DNA of 64,000 nucleotides, from the NCBI GenBank assembly GCA_963675925.2, contig CAXXIB010000002.1, positions 143,507 through 207,506 of the forward strand, written 5' to 3'. Below, piece after piece: positions 1-8,167 of this stretch. The notes under the pieces were generated by a model. It ran no database searches. It was given only the letters and a program-made list of their open reading frames with translations, and had not been told where the DNA came from. The DNA comes from CAXXOK01 sp963675925 (GTDB lineage Bacteria; Bacillota; Clostridia; Christensenellales; Aristaeellaceae). The translations under genes were made by a program, and so were the position numbers. Every line of letters begins with the position of its first letter. The stretch's first letter is position 1.

Positions 1-970
1 ACTGGTTGGTGGGATACGCCAGCTGCGTCATGTAGATATAATCTTCGGTGACAAAGTACACCGAAAACACGGTATTACCGGCTTCGGTTTCATAGGTTAC
101 GGTCGCATACTGGAACATGGTGTTCACATTCACCCGGGCTTCTCCGGCCGCTGTGCCCATTTCCAGTGCATAGGATTCCAGCGTTGCGTTGTTGGTGTTA
201 TCAATGCGCTTTACCATAAAGCTTGCGCTGCCGTCGGGCATGCTTGCTGATGCGCCATCGGCAGTTTCCTGCACATACTGATCATCAAACAGGCTGGGAT
301 ACAGCACCGAGAACCCAAGTTTGGTGTTGATATATTCCATCAGAATGGAATTGATATACTCCTGAAACTGCACTTCCATCAAAAGCTCCGACCCCACGGA
401 GAAGCCGGTAACCCGATAGCCGCCCAGTGCGGTATCATCGGGATGCAGGGTATAGATGGCGCGGTCTTCCCAGGTCAGAGTTTCATAATCCGCTGTGGAC
501 ATTTTTTCAATCGCCATGGAGCCGCGGTACAGCTCGCCGATCAGGTAAATATCGCCGCTTTCCATCACTTCCTGCATAACCGGCAGGAAGCCGATATAGT
601 CATCGGTGGTTTCCACGGGCTCGATCGCCGTCAGCTCCGGCAGCTGGGCCGAGAATATGCTTTGCAGCACTTGTTGCTGCTGGGCCGTATCGCTCAGCGA
701 TGCCTCGGTAATATCCAGCAGCGATGCCCGCATGCCGTTTAAGAAGAATACGGTCACAAAGTCCTGGTCCAGGGTGCTCATCTCATCGCTGACCACGGTA
801 GGAAAATCATTGGCGCAGATTGCAGCACTCGCCACCAGATCCAACACCGGTCGGGCCGACTGAAAATCCACCCCGCTCGCGGGTTCCATTGCGTATGCGG
901 TCGACATGCCTGCCAGCAGGCAGAGGGTCAACGTAAAACCCAGCGCGGTACGAAGTACGCGTTTCATCAT
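1..970 (-). CDS. secreted protein of unknown function (C-terminus outside window)
   Basis: At least 323 residues are visible and no stop codon is reached before base 1. The start is one of two adjacent ATGs; the outer one (A at 970) has a GGAGG box 8 nt upstream (979-983). The N-terminus (MMKRVLRTALG...) is a signal peptide of about 26 residues with an A-x-A type site (STAYA) and no lipobox cysteine, so the protein is probably exported and cleaved by signal peptidase I. The mature part has repeated short acidic stretches and strand-rich text (MVKRIDN, TVFSVYFV) but no motif I recognise. The next gene on the same strand (1035-1880) could share its transcript, with 64 bp between them. Confidence 0.75.
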   Translation of the reverse strand, partial: MMKRVLRTALGFTLTLCLLAGMSTAYAMEPASGVDFQSARPVLDLVASAAICANDFPTVVSDEMSTLDQDFVTVFFLNGMRASLLDITEASLSDTAQQQQVLQSIFSAQLPELTAIEPVETTDDYIGFLPVMQEVMESGDIYLIGELYRGSMAIEKMSTADYETLTWEDRAIYTLHPDDTALGGYRVTGFSVGSELLMEVQFQEYINSILMEYINTKLGFSVLYPSLFDDQYVQETADGASASMPDGSASFMVKRIDNTNNATLESYALEMGTAAGEARVNVNTMFQYATVTYETEAGNTVFSVYFVTEDYIYMTQLAYPTNQ

Positions 971-1034
971 GATGGTTCCTCCCATTTTTCCGGCGGTTGT
1001 CCGCCACGGCTGTTCAGCCTGATTGTCGAGTATC

Positions 1035-1880
1035 CTATTTTTGCTGTTGAATATATTCGGCGGCGGCAATGGCGGCAATGTTGCCTTCGCCAACCGCTTT
1101 GGCTACTTGCAGGGGTTTGCCTGTGCAGTCTCCCGCGGCGAACACACCGGGAATGTTGGTGCGCATGTTACGGTCGACCGCAATGCCGCTGTCAGGCGCT
1201 TCCAGTCCATCCAGCAGCATGTTCAGCGGCATGCCCATACGGAAGATGAAAACACCGTCGTAGGTCTTTTTACCGTCTTTGGTTTGAACCTCGATGCCCT
1301 CGGCTGTGCGCTGCATGGCCGTGGGGCGTTCTTTGACTGTGGTAAATTCAGCAGGTACATCGTGCTTACGCATTGGGTAGTAATCCATTGTCCCGACAAC
1401 GCCGTGCAGGAACTTGGCTTCCTCCGCGCCCTGGTCGTTTTCCGACAGGACAGCAATCGACTTGCCCTTATAAAAGTGACCATCGCAGGTTGCACAATAG
1501 CTCACCCCGGCACCGATCAGTTCTTCTTCTCCGGGCAATAATTTGGGCTTGGCAGCGCCCGTAGCAAAGACCACGGTTTTGGCTTCCACCACATCGTTTT
1601 CCACCAGCAGCATAAAGCTGTTGCCGTTTGGCATAATCTGGCGCACCATACCGTTCATGGTTTCTACGCCCATCGCCGCCGCCTGCTCCTCAAACACCTT
1701 GAGCATATCCGCACCGGAGACCTCTGGCAGACCGGGATAATTATCCACGCGCTCGGCGCGCGCAAGCCAGCTGACGTTCACTTTGGGCGTAACAATCAGC
1801 GTATCCAGTCCGCGCATCCGCGCTGTAATTGCACAACTATACCCTGCCGGGCCTTTTCCAATAATCGCTATATCTCTCAT
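1035..1880 (-). CDS. thioredoxin-reductase-like flavoprotein without the usual NADPH motif
   Basis: A 281-residue two-domain flavin disulfide oxidoreductase. The N-terminal FAD motif is GKGPAG (8-13), the redox pair is CATC (C129, C132), and the C-terminal FAD motif is near FAAGDCTGK. This is the thioredoxin reductase (TrxB) fold, slightly shorter than the usual 300-320 residues. Where NADPH-dependent enzymes have GGGDSA followed by a basic HRR-like patch, this one reads VLSENDQGAEEA (144-155) with no basic patch. Clostridial ferredoxin-dependent flavin thioredoxin reductases and related enzymes lack these motifs too, so ferredoxin or another donor is a plausible inference. No thioredoxin gene lies next to it. 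The start has an unusually distant ribosome-binding site (see 1890-1911). Confidence 0.85.
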   Translation of the reverse strand: MRDIAIIGKGPAGYSCAITARMRGLDTLIVTPKVNVSWLARAERVDNYPGLPEVSGADMLKVFEEQAAAMGVETMNGMVRQIMPNGNSFMLLVENDVVEAKTVVFATGAAKPKLLPGEEELIGAGVSYCATCDGHFYKGKSIAVLSENDQGAEEAKFLHGVVGTMDYYPMRKHDVPAEFTTVKERPTAMQRTAEGIEVQTKDGKKTYDGVFIFRMGMPLNMLLDGLEAPDSGIAVDRNMRTNIPGVFAAGDCTGKPLQVAKAVGEGNIAAIAAAEYIQQQK

Positions 1881-1889
1881 TTTGATGCT

Positions 1890-1911
1890 ACCGCGTACGC
1901 GGTGCTCCTTT
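1890..1911 (-). promoter_or_regulatory. distant ribosome-binding site followed by a palindrome
   Basis: On the minus strand AAAGGAGC (1904-1911) is directly followed by the perfect 14-nt palindrome ACCGCGTACGCGGT (1890-1903), and the ATG comes 9 nt later. The linear gap from Shine-Dalgarno to start is 23 nt, which is too long. If the palindrome folds, the distance shrinks to about 9 nt. No better in-frame start with its own box is visible. Confidence 0.45.
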
Positions 1912-1921
1912 CATCTTTCTA

Positions 1922-1950
1922 AATATAACAAATTTGTAATAATTTTGCAA
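1922..1950 (-). promoter_or_regulatory. sigma-A type promoter of the thioredoxin-reductase-like gene
   Basis: On the minus strand TTGCAA (1945-1950) and TATATT (1922-1927) are separated by 17 bp. The promoter lies just upstream of the ribosome-binding site and overlaps the dyad at 1938-1970. Confidence 0.6.
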
Positions 1951-1970
1951 CACTCGGTCGCAAAATTATT
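1938..1970. promoter_or_regulatory. inverted repeat overlapping the -35 box
   Basis: Perfect 11-bp arms AATAATTTTGC (1938-1948) and GCAAAATTATT (1960-1970) surround an 11-nt centre. Similarity extends a few bases outward with mismatches. It covers the -35 element of the minus-strand promoter, so it could be a repressor operator. No regulator for it is identified in the window. Confidence 0.45.
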
Positions 1971-2151
1971 GTAAAATGTCCGCAGTCAAACCCCCGTGTT
2001 CACGTCCGTGCCCACGTCCATTCTATACCCCCTGGCAGGCGACTTTGAAACACAGTAATCGCAGGCATATTGAATACCCTGCCACCAAGCCCAGCAAGAG
2101 GTAAACCCGCATCAAATATCGAACTTTGCAATGCAAAGGGAGGCTTTCGAA

Positions 2152-2946
2152 ATGAAAATTTATCTATCCGCCGATATCGAGGGAACCGCCGGGATTGTTG
2201 ACTGGAAGGAAGCATCTGCCGACCACCCCCAGTATGCCTATTTTCAGCGGCAAATGACCCGCGAAGTGGCCGCCGCCTGCCAGGGTGCACTGGAAGCCGG
2301 TGCGCACGATATTCTGGTCAGGGATGCTCACGATTCGGCCCGCAATATTATCCCGACCGAGCTGCCGCAGCAAACCCGGCTGTTTCGAGGCTGGTCCGAT
2401 GGCACAGACCTGATGATGGCGTGCCTGGACGAAAGCTTTGACGCCGTTTTGTTTACGGGCTATCACGCCGCTGCCTACAGCGACGGCAATCCCCTCTCCC
2501 ACACCATGAGCCTGAAAGTGCAGTCCCTCCGCCTCAACGGCAGGCTGGTGTCGGAGTTTGATATAAACGCTATGATCGCCGCCTCGCGCGGTGTACCGGT
2601 ATACTTCCTGTCCGGCGATGCGTGGCTGTGCCATGCCGCCAAAGAAATTGTTCCGTCCATCACAACCGTTGCCACCAACGAGGGCTTTGGTGCGGCGGCC
2701 ATCACAATGCACCCCGATATCGCCGTCAAGCAAATTCGGGACGGTGTAAAGAGCGCGCTGAAAAGCTCGATTCCGCACCTGTATCCAATGCCGGAGCGCT
2801 TCCAGTTTGACATCTGCTACAAAGAGCACGTACCCGCCAAAAAAGCCGCCTGCTACCCCGGTGTACAACAGCTGGACGCGAAAACCGTTGTGTACGAGAC
2901 TGCGGATTTTCATCAGGCCATTACTGCGCTGTTCTGGATTCTGTAG
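2152..2946 (+). CDS. M55 family D-aminopeptidase (DppA-like)
   Basis: A 264-residue cytosolic zinc peptidase of the DppA/M55 family, which releases D-amino acids from peptides. The N-terminal SADIEGTAG carries the family's metal-binding Asp and Glu. DAHDSARN and the HTMSL..KVQSLRLNG region are also typical, and the length fits the family (about 270). An in-frame ATG at 2131 is possible, but GGAGG at 2139-2143 sits 8 nt before the ATG at 2152, so that start is used. The gene stands alone: the preceding gene is divergent and the next begins about 190 bp downstream. In Bacillus dppA heads a dipeptide transporter operon; no such transporter is adjacent here. Confidence 0.9.
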   Translation: MKIYLSADIEGTAGIVDWKEASADHPQYAYFQRQMTREVAAACQGALEAGAHDILVRDAHDSARNIIPTELPQQTRLFRGWSDGTDLMMACLDESFDAVLFTGYHAAAYSDGNPLSHTMSLKVQSLRLNGRLVSEFDINAMIAASRGVPVYFLSGDAWLCHAAKEIVPSITTVATNEGFGAAAITMHPDIAVKQIRDGVKSALKSSIPHLYPMPERFQFDICYKEHVPAKKAACYPGVQQLDAKTVVYETADFHQAITALFWIL

Positions 2947-3132
2947 TTAAATAAAAGTCGTTTCCACCTCTTACGCTATCATCAACTGCGAACGCTTCCC
3001 TATAGCGCAGGTGTATCAACCACGCACCGCCAATTGCGCCGGTCTGCCGCTTTGTGGTACGATTGGCACATATCAACGGGGCCGTTTTAAGTCACCCCGA
3101 ACATGCCGTATTTAGCGGGAAGGGCAAAGTGT

Positions 3133-4848
3133 ATGCGCAAGGGATATCTGGTCAAGCGAATTATTGTGTACATGGCTGTGCTGATTGTACTGCTGCTCAG
3201 CGTGCTGGCAACGTATGCCTTTTCCTCTTACTCTGTCCTCACGGACGATCTGCAACAGGAAGCCAAGAGCATTTTGCAAGTCTATGGCAGTCGCCTGAAC
3301 GGCCGCCTGACACAGATGGATGGTGTGATGCAGAACCTGTTACTACAAAATTACGATAGCCTGCCGCTGCTCAAAAGCGCGAGTGAGACCAGCCGCTTTT
3401 ATGCCTTGCAGGATATTCACAACTATATAACCGATGTGGTCCTCAACGATACGGGCGTCAGCACTCTGGTGGTGGCGGATGTGGACTACGACCTGTGTGT
3501 CGATGCGCAGGCTTCCTCAGTTACCTACTGGGATCGCTACGCCATGCGCCAGTACACCATTGACGCGGCCACGAGAAACGACGTTCCCAAAACATGGCAT
3601 TTTGTACAGCTGAATGAAAAGACCTATCTGGCCAAACTTGCCGTGTACAATGGCCGGGCGGTGGCTGCCTACACGCCTGTGAACGTATTTTTATCCAACG
3701 TCCCCTTCGGCAGCGATTTGGAACAGTCCCTGATTTTGACTGATACACAAGGCATCATCGGCGGTCTGTACGGCAGTACACTTCCGGTGGATGTGGTCGG
3801 CAAACCGATGGATACATTACCCACCGCCGGCACTCAGACCGCCCAGTATCCGCTGGCCGCCGGCGATTTGATCTTGCATCTGCGCATACGCAGTGTGCTG
3901 GTGTGGAACCAGACCCGTATCCTGATGGTAGTTGCGCTGGCGGTTATTCTGGTCACGCTGCTTTTCGGGATGCTGATACTGCGCTATGTTTCCCGGCAGA
4001 TGGTGGGCCCCCTCAACCGCATGACCGAGGACATGCGCCGCATTGACAACGGCGAACATGCCCTGCGCATCCGTGACGAATTCGGCACGCAGGAGTTTAC
4101 CCAGCTACGCGATACCTTCAACCAGCTGATGGATGTGATCGTGCACCTGAAGATCGAGTCCTACGAAAAGCGCATCGCGCTGCATGAGATGGAGCTGAAA
4201 AGCATCCGCCTGCAACTCAAGCCGCATTTCTTCTTAAATGCCATTACCACCATCTCTAGCCTGTCCAGTTCGGGGCGCGATGCAGACATCCGCACCTATG
4301 TGGATGCCCTGTCCAAGAACATCCGCTATATGTTCAAATCGGGTCTGCACACCGTTACCGTGGCAGAGGAGATCCGTCACATTGAAAACTATTTTGAAAT
4401 GCAGGAATGTAAGTATCCGGGCTGCCTGTTCCATTTCGTAGATCTGCCCCAGGACCTGCGCGACTGGCAAATCCCGCAGATGCTGATTCAAACCTTTGTG
4501 GAAAACGAGTTTAAGTACGCCGTTTCCATGGACAACGTATTAACCCTGCTAATTCACATTTCCAAAGAGACCTTCGATGGTCAGCCGATGCTGCAAATCC
4601 GTATTGAGGACGACGGCAAGGGCTACCCGCAGGATGTGCTGGACTACATGAACAATGCTGTACCGCGCCCGCAGGATGACGGCGAGCGCGTGGGGCTTTG
4701 GAGTGTGAAACGCATGATGGCCCTGATGTACGAGCGGCAGGATTTAATCGAACTGAGCAATATTGAACCGCACGGATGCCTGAACATCATCCGTGTACCC
4801 GGCGCGCCCGTCAACCAGTATGACGGCGACACCGCAGACACCCTGTAA
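3133..4848 (+). CDS. YesM-type sensor histidine kinase
   Basis: A 571-residue membrane kinase. Transmembrane segments lie at about residues 7-29 and 262-285, flanking a roughly 230-residue extracellular sensor domain. A HAMP segment follows (near MVGPLNRMTEDMRRI). The His_kinase box LQLKPHFFLN has the phospho-acceptor at about H365, then an N box (QTFVENEFKYAVS) and G boxes (IEDDGKGYP, GERVGLWSVKRMM). This is the YesM/LytS class, which senses extracellular carbohydrate or envelope cues. The ATG at 3133 is preferred over 3103 because GGGAAGGG lies about 8 nt upstream of it. The response regulator follows after 20 bp, so the two are co-transcribed. Confidence 0.92.
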   Translation: MRKGYLVKRIIVYMAVLIVLLLSVLATYAFSSYSVLTDDLQQEAKSILQVYGSRLNGRLTQMDGVMQNLLLQNYDSLPLLKSASETSRFYALQDIHNYITDVVLNDTGVSTLVVADVDYDLCVDAQASSVTYWDRYAMRQYTIDAATRNDVPKTWHFVQLNEKTYLAKLAVYNGRAVAAYTPVNVFLSNVPFGSDLEQSLILTDTQGIIGGLYGSTLPVDVVGKPMDTLPTAGTQTAQYPLAAGDLILHLRIRSVLVWNQTRILMVVALAVILVTLLFGMLILRYVSRQMVGPLNRMTEDMRRIDNGEHALRIRDEFGTQEFTQLRDTFNQLMDVIVHLKIESYEKRIALHEMELKSIRLQLKPHFFLNAITTISSLSSSGRDADIRTYVDALSKNIRYMFKSGLHTVTVAEEIRHIENYFEMQECKYPGCLFHFVDLPQDLRDWQIPQMLIQTFVENEFKYAVSMDNVLTLLIHISKETFDGQPMLQIRIEDDGKGYPQDVLDYMNNAVPRPQDDGERVGLWSVKRMMALMYERQDLIELSNIEPHGCLNIIRVPGAPVNQYDGDTADTL

Positions 4849-4868
4849 ACGCGAACAGGAGGGGTGAT

Positions 4869-6491
4869 ATGAGACTGTTAATTGTGGATGACGATATGCC
4901 AACCGTAGATGCGATTCTAAACGCAATCGACTGGAAAGCCATCGGGATTGATGCTGTAGACACCGCCTACAGCGCGGCCCAGGCACGCCGCATCCTCAGG
5001 CGCGGGCAGACCGATATCGTCATCAGCGATATCGAAATGCCGCAGAGCACGGGACTGAATCTTTTGTCCTGGGTGCGTACGCAGGAGCTGGATGTGGAGG
5101 TCTTGTTTTTAACCTGCCATGAAAGCTTTGACTACGCCAAAAGCGCGCTTAAGCTTGATGCCGCCGAATATATCCTAAAACCGTTCAACGCGCGGCTGAT
5201 GTCGCTATCGCTGCAAAAAACAATTGCCAAGATCCAGGAAAAACGCCGCTTGCAGGAAAACAGCCGCTACGGCCAGTGGCGGCAGGAAAACCCCCTGCAG
5301 GAGGAGCTGAACTTCTGGCTTTCGCTGTTTTCGGGCGTGGCGCTGAAAAGCCGCGAGCAAATCCGAAACGAGATCGAAGCCCGCAGTTTGCCGGTCAATG
5401 CCGATGCTGCATACCGCCTGGTCGCGACCCGGGTGATTGATTATGAAACACCGGGCAAGGAACTGGGCCAGAGCCTGCTTTTCTTTGTGCTGGAAAGCGC
5501 GCATAGCCAGCACTTGTGCCAAAGCACCCAGAACAGCCGGGCTGTACACCGCCGCGGCATCAACGAGCTATGGTTCTTCACCGCCGTGGAAGACCTGCCG
5601 GACGAAGAACTGCGCAGCCGCTGCCGGCAGCTGATTGATGCCTGCGCCGAAACTGCCAAGGTGAAAGCCACCTGCTGCATCGGCGACGCGATGCCCATTG
5701 AAGCGCTGTCCGACCAGCCCACCGCGTTGCAAGCGCTGATCGAGCAGAGCGTAGCCTACTACGGCCAGGCCTTCACCCAGAGCGAGGCCGTATCCGCCCG
5801 GCAGGAAAGCCCCATTCTACTGGTTGGCGATTTGCAATCGATGCTAAATGACCGCCAAAAGGTCAAGCTTCTTAACACCTTAAAAACTGCCATGGCCGAC
5901 CGCACGGCACTGAAAACCCTCAGTGAGCGTACCTTGTACCTGCTCCAGCAGGAATTTTTACAGGCCGTATACGCCCACCTCGCGGAGGCAGGCGTTCAGG
6001 CAACCCGCCTGTTTGCCGATGAAGACTCCGTGCGCCTGAGCGACCAGGCCAGCCGCTCGCCGATGGATATGCTGCGCTGGGCCAACTACCTGCTGGAGCG
6101 CACCTTCAAGTTTGAAGACGATCTGCGCAAGGCGGGATCGCTGGTCGAGCGTGTACAGGTGTATATTCGCGAGCATTATCACGAGGATATCGGCCGCAAC
6201 GAGATTGCCGCCGAGTTTCACCTGTCGCCGGAATACCTGGCAAAGCTCTACAAGCGCAAAACCGATCAGGCGCTCAAGGATGCTGTATGGGATCAGCGTA
6301 TCGAACAGGCCAAACGGCTGCTGCGCGACCCGGACGCCCGTATTTCCGATGTAGCCGGGGCCGTTGGGATTGATAACCTGTCCTACTTCACTACGGTGTT
6401 TAAAAAGCGTATCGGCATCACGCCGCAGGAGTACCATAAGAGTTTGGAAACACAGCCTGTTGAAGGCGAAAACACCGCTCCGGAGGCATAA
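4869..6491 (+). CDS. YesN-type response regulator with AraC-family DNA-binding domain
   Basis: A 540-residue regulator. The receiver domain is at 1-120, with the acidic pocket D7-D9, phospho-acceptor D54 (VISDIEMP) and conserved K104 (YILKPF). A variable middle region of about 280 residues follows. The C-terminal AraC-type double helix-turn-helix is at roughly 420-525 (IREHYHEDIGRNEIAAEF; ISDVAGAVGIDNLSYFTTVFKK). The ribosome-binding site GGAGGGG is at 4859-4864. It is the partner of the kinase just upstream. YesM/YesN pairs normally switch on the sugar-importer genes beside them, so the solute-binding protein at 6602 is the likely target (inference). Confidence 0.93.
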   Translation: MRLLIVDDDMPTVDAILNAIDWKAIGIDAVDTAYSAAQARRILRRGQTDIVISDIEMPQSTGLNLLSWVRTQELDVEVLFLTCHESFDYAKSALKLDAAEYILKPFNARLMSLSLQKTIAKIQEKRRLQENSRYGQWRQENPLQEELNFWLSLFSGVALKSREQIRNEIEARSLPVNADAAYRLVATRVIDYETPGKELGQSLLFFVLESAHSQHLCQSTQNSRAVHRRGINELWFFTAVEDLPDEELRSRCRQLIDACAETAKVKATCCIGDAMPIEALSDQPTALQALIEQSVAYYGQAFTQSEAVSARQESPILLVGDLQSMLNDRQKVKLLNTLKTAMADRTALKTLSERTLYLLQQEFLQAVYAHLAEAGVQATRLFADEDSVRLSDQASRSPMDMLRWANYLLERTFKFEDDLRKAGSLVERVQVYIREHYHEDIGRNEIAAEFHLSPEYLAKLYKRKTDQALKDAVWDQRIEQAKRLLRDPDARISDVAGAVGIDNLSYFTTVFKKRIGITPQEYHKSLETQPVEGENTAPEA

Positions 6492-6546
6492 ACCAGTCAA
6501 ATCTGGCATAATATCGCCCAAAATCGAAAATTATTCACCCAAAATT

Positions 6547-6569
6547 GATAGCCGCAGTCTGCGGCTATC
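6547..6569 (+). terminator. hairpin between the two-component genes and the importer
   Basis: GATAGCCGCA (6547-6556) and TGCGGCTATC (6560-6569) form a perfect 10-bp stem with a 3-nt loop. It is not followed by a clear T run. It could be a weak terminator or a leader hairpin upstream of the importer genes. A second small dyad (CTATAC...GTATAG, 6571-6587) sits between it and the ribosome-binding site. Confidence 0.45.
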
Positions 6570-6601
6570 TCTATACTATAGGTATAGAAGGAGGTCGAAC
6601 T

Positions 6602-8095
6602 ATGAAAACCAAAAAAATACTTGCCCTGATTACCATGGCTGCCCTGCTGCTTGCAGCGCTGGGCACGGTAACCCCCGCCACGGCCGCGTCCTACGACAAG
6701 GTCGTATTCTCCTACGCGACATTTAACAACATCCCCTCCGACGATGTCCTCTCTACCGTGGAAGAAGCCATCAACCAAATCACCCGCGACAAGATCGGCG
6801 TAGAAGTCGAACTGATGCCCATTATGATTTGGGACTACTCCTCCACCATCAGCCTGGCCCTGCAGGGCGGCGAACAGGTGGACATCTTTCAAACGCTGGG
6901 CGACCTGAACACCAGCATTTCCAGTGGCATGGCCATGGATATTACCGATCTGGTTCCCGAGTATGCAAAAGAAGCGGCTGAACTGATTGGTGACAAATGG
7001 CTGGCCGCGACCAGCCACGCTGGCCGCCTGTACGGCCTGCCCACCTACAAACCCATCGCCCTGACCCCGATGCTGATCTATCGCCAAGACATCGCCGATG
7101 CACTGGGCCTTGATATGTCCACTGTCAACAGAGTGAATGATATCGGCACCGTGCTGCAGACTGTGAAAGACAGCTATCCGGACATGACCCCGCTGGCGGC
7201 CGTGAACACCGGTAACATCGGCCTGGGTATGACCGTGCGGAACGTGGACTACCTGACCGACAACTATTTCTCCCCCAAAGGCGTGCTGATGAACGACGAA
7301 CTGACGGTTGTCGACTATTACGCATCGCAGGAGTTTGCCGACATCTGTAACACTGCCCGTGAATGGTACCTCAACGATCTGGTCATGAAAGACGCTGCCA
7401 CCACCTCCTCCACCGCAGCGGAGCTGATGTCGTCTGGCAATTACTTTGCCTATCTGGCGTCCTACAGCTACCCCGAAGAAGATACTGCGGCTTCGCTGGA
7501 AGCGCAGACCGGCGGCTATGATCTGGGTGCGAAAATCGTCTCCTCCGCGTTCCTGGACACCTCGTCCATCAACGCCCTGACCTGGTGCGTCGCCTCCACC
7601 ACCAAGGTGCCTGAGGCCGCTGTGAAGTTCCTCAACCTTACCTTCACCGACCCCGACGTCGTCAACCTGATCATCTACGGCCTGGAAGGCCGCGACTATG
7701 TGATGACCGACGGCTTTATGAGCTATCCCGAAGGCCAGGAAGCCGCTACCGTGCCTTACACGGCGCAGCTGTCCTGCGGCACGATGGGTAACTTTTTCAT
7801 CATGCACCCGATGCAAGGGACCGATCCGGAATCGCTTGCATGGGAACTGGAGCAAAACCAGAAAGCCAAAACCTCCGTGGCGATGGGCTTCACGTTTGAC
7901 TCAAGCGCAGTCAAGACCGAATACACCGCTGTCACCAACGTGATCGAACAATACCTGCCCGGCCTGCTGTGCGGCAGTGTGGATCCCACAACGGAAATCC
8001 CGGTCTTCCTGGAGCGCCTGGAAGAAGCCGGCCTTGGCGACATCATCGCCGAGAAACAAGCCCAGCTGGATGCTTGGGTAGCCGCTAACAAGTAA
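6602..8095 (+). CDS. extracellular solute-binding protein of an LplA-type sugar ABC importer
   Basis: A 497-residue family 1 solute-binding protein. A signal peptide of about 28 residues ends near TPATAA, with no lipobox cysteine, which is unusual for a monoderm importer. The body resembles LplA/YtcQ-type proteins with a DUF3502-like C-terminal part. The ribosome-binding site GAAGGAGGTCG (6588-6598 region) fixes the ATG at 6602. It is followed by two permeases in LplA-LplB-LplC order. Ligand is not predictable; the family binds oligosaccharides. The upstream YesMN pair probably controls it. Confidence 0.9.
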   Translation: MKTKKILALITMAALLLAALGTVTPATAASYDKVVFSYATFNNIPSDDVLSTVEEAINQITRDKIGVEVELMPIMIWDYSSTISLALQGGEQVDIFQTLGDLNTSISSGMAMDITDLVPEYAKEAAELIGDKWLAATSHAGRLYGLPTYKPIALTPMLIYRQDIADALGLDMSTVNRVNDIGTVLQTVKDSYPDMTPLAAVNTGNIGLGMTVRNVDYLTDNYFSPKGVLMNDELTVVDYYASQEFADICNTAREWYLNDLVMKDAATTSSTAAELMSSGNYFAYLASYSYPEEDTAASLEAQTGGYDLGAKIVSSAFLDTSSINALTWCVASTTKVPEAAVKFLNLTFTDPDVVNLIIYGLEGRDYVMTDGFMSYPEGQEAATVPYTAQLSCGTMGNFFIMHPMQGTDPESLAWELEQNQKAKTSVAMGFTFDSSAVKTEYTAVTNVIEQYLPGLLCGSVDPTTEIPVFLERLEEAGLGDIIAEKQAQLDAWVAANK

Positions 8096-8110
8096 ACCAA
8101 TTGACTCCAA

Positions 8111-8140
8111 CACGCGGGGCGGGTCTTGCCGCCCCGCGTG
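8111..8140 (+). other. strong intercistronic stem-loop after the solute-binding protein
   Basis: CACGCGGGGCGG (8111-8122) and CCGCCCCGCGTG (8129-8140) pair perfectly over 12 bp around a 6-nt loop. There is no T run, and the permease ribosome-binding site follows within 15 nt. Such structures often stabilise the binding-protein mRNA or reduce read-through so that it is made in excess over the permeases. A similar element occurs at 17158-17187. Confidence 0.7.
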
Positions 8141-8167
8141 CCACTTGATAACAGACGAGGTATGCGC

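Noticed and set aside
2164..2913. Minus-strand open frame opposite the M55 peptidase
   Set aside because: Composition mirrors the real gene, and no ribosome-binding site or known motif is present.
6497..7855. Long minus-strand open frame of about 450 codons
   Set aside because: It is antisense to the solute-binding protein gene, has low-complexity GV/H-rich text and no ribosome-binding site, so it is a shadow frame.
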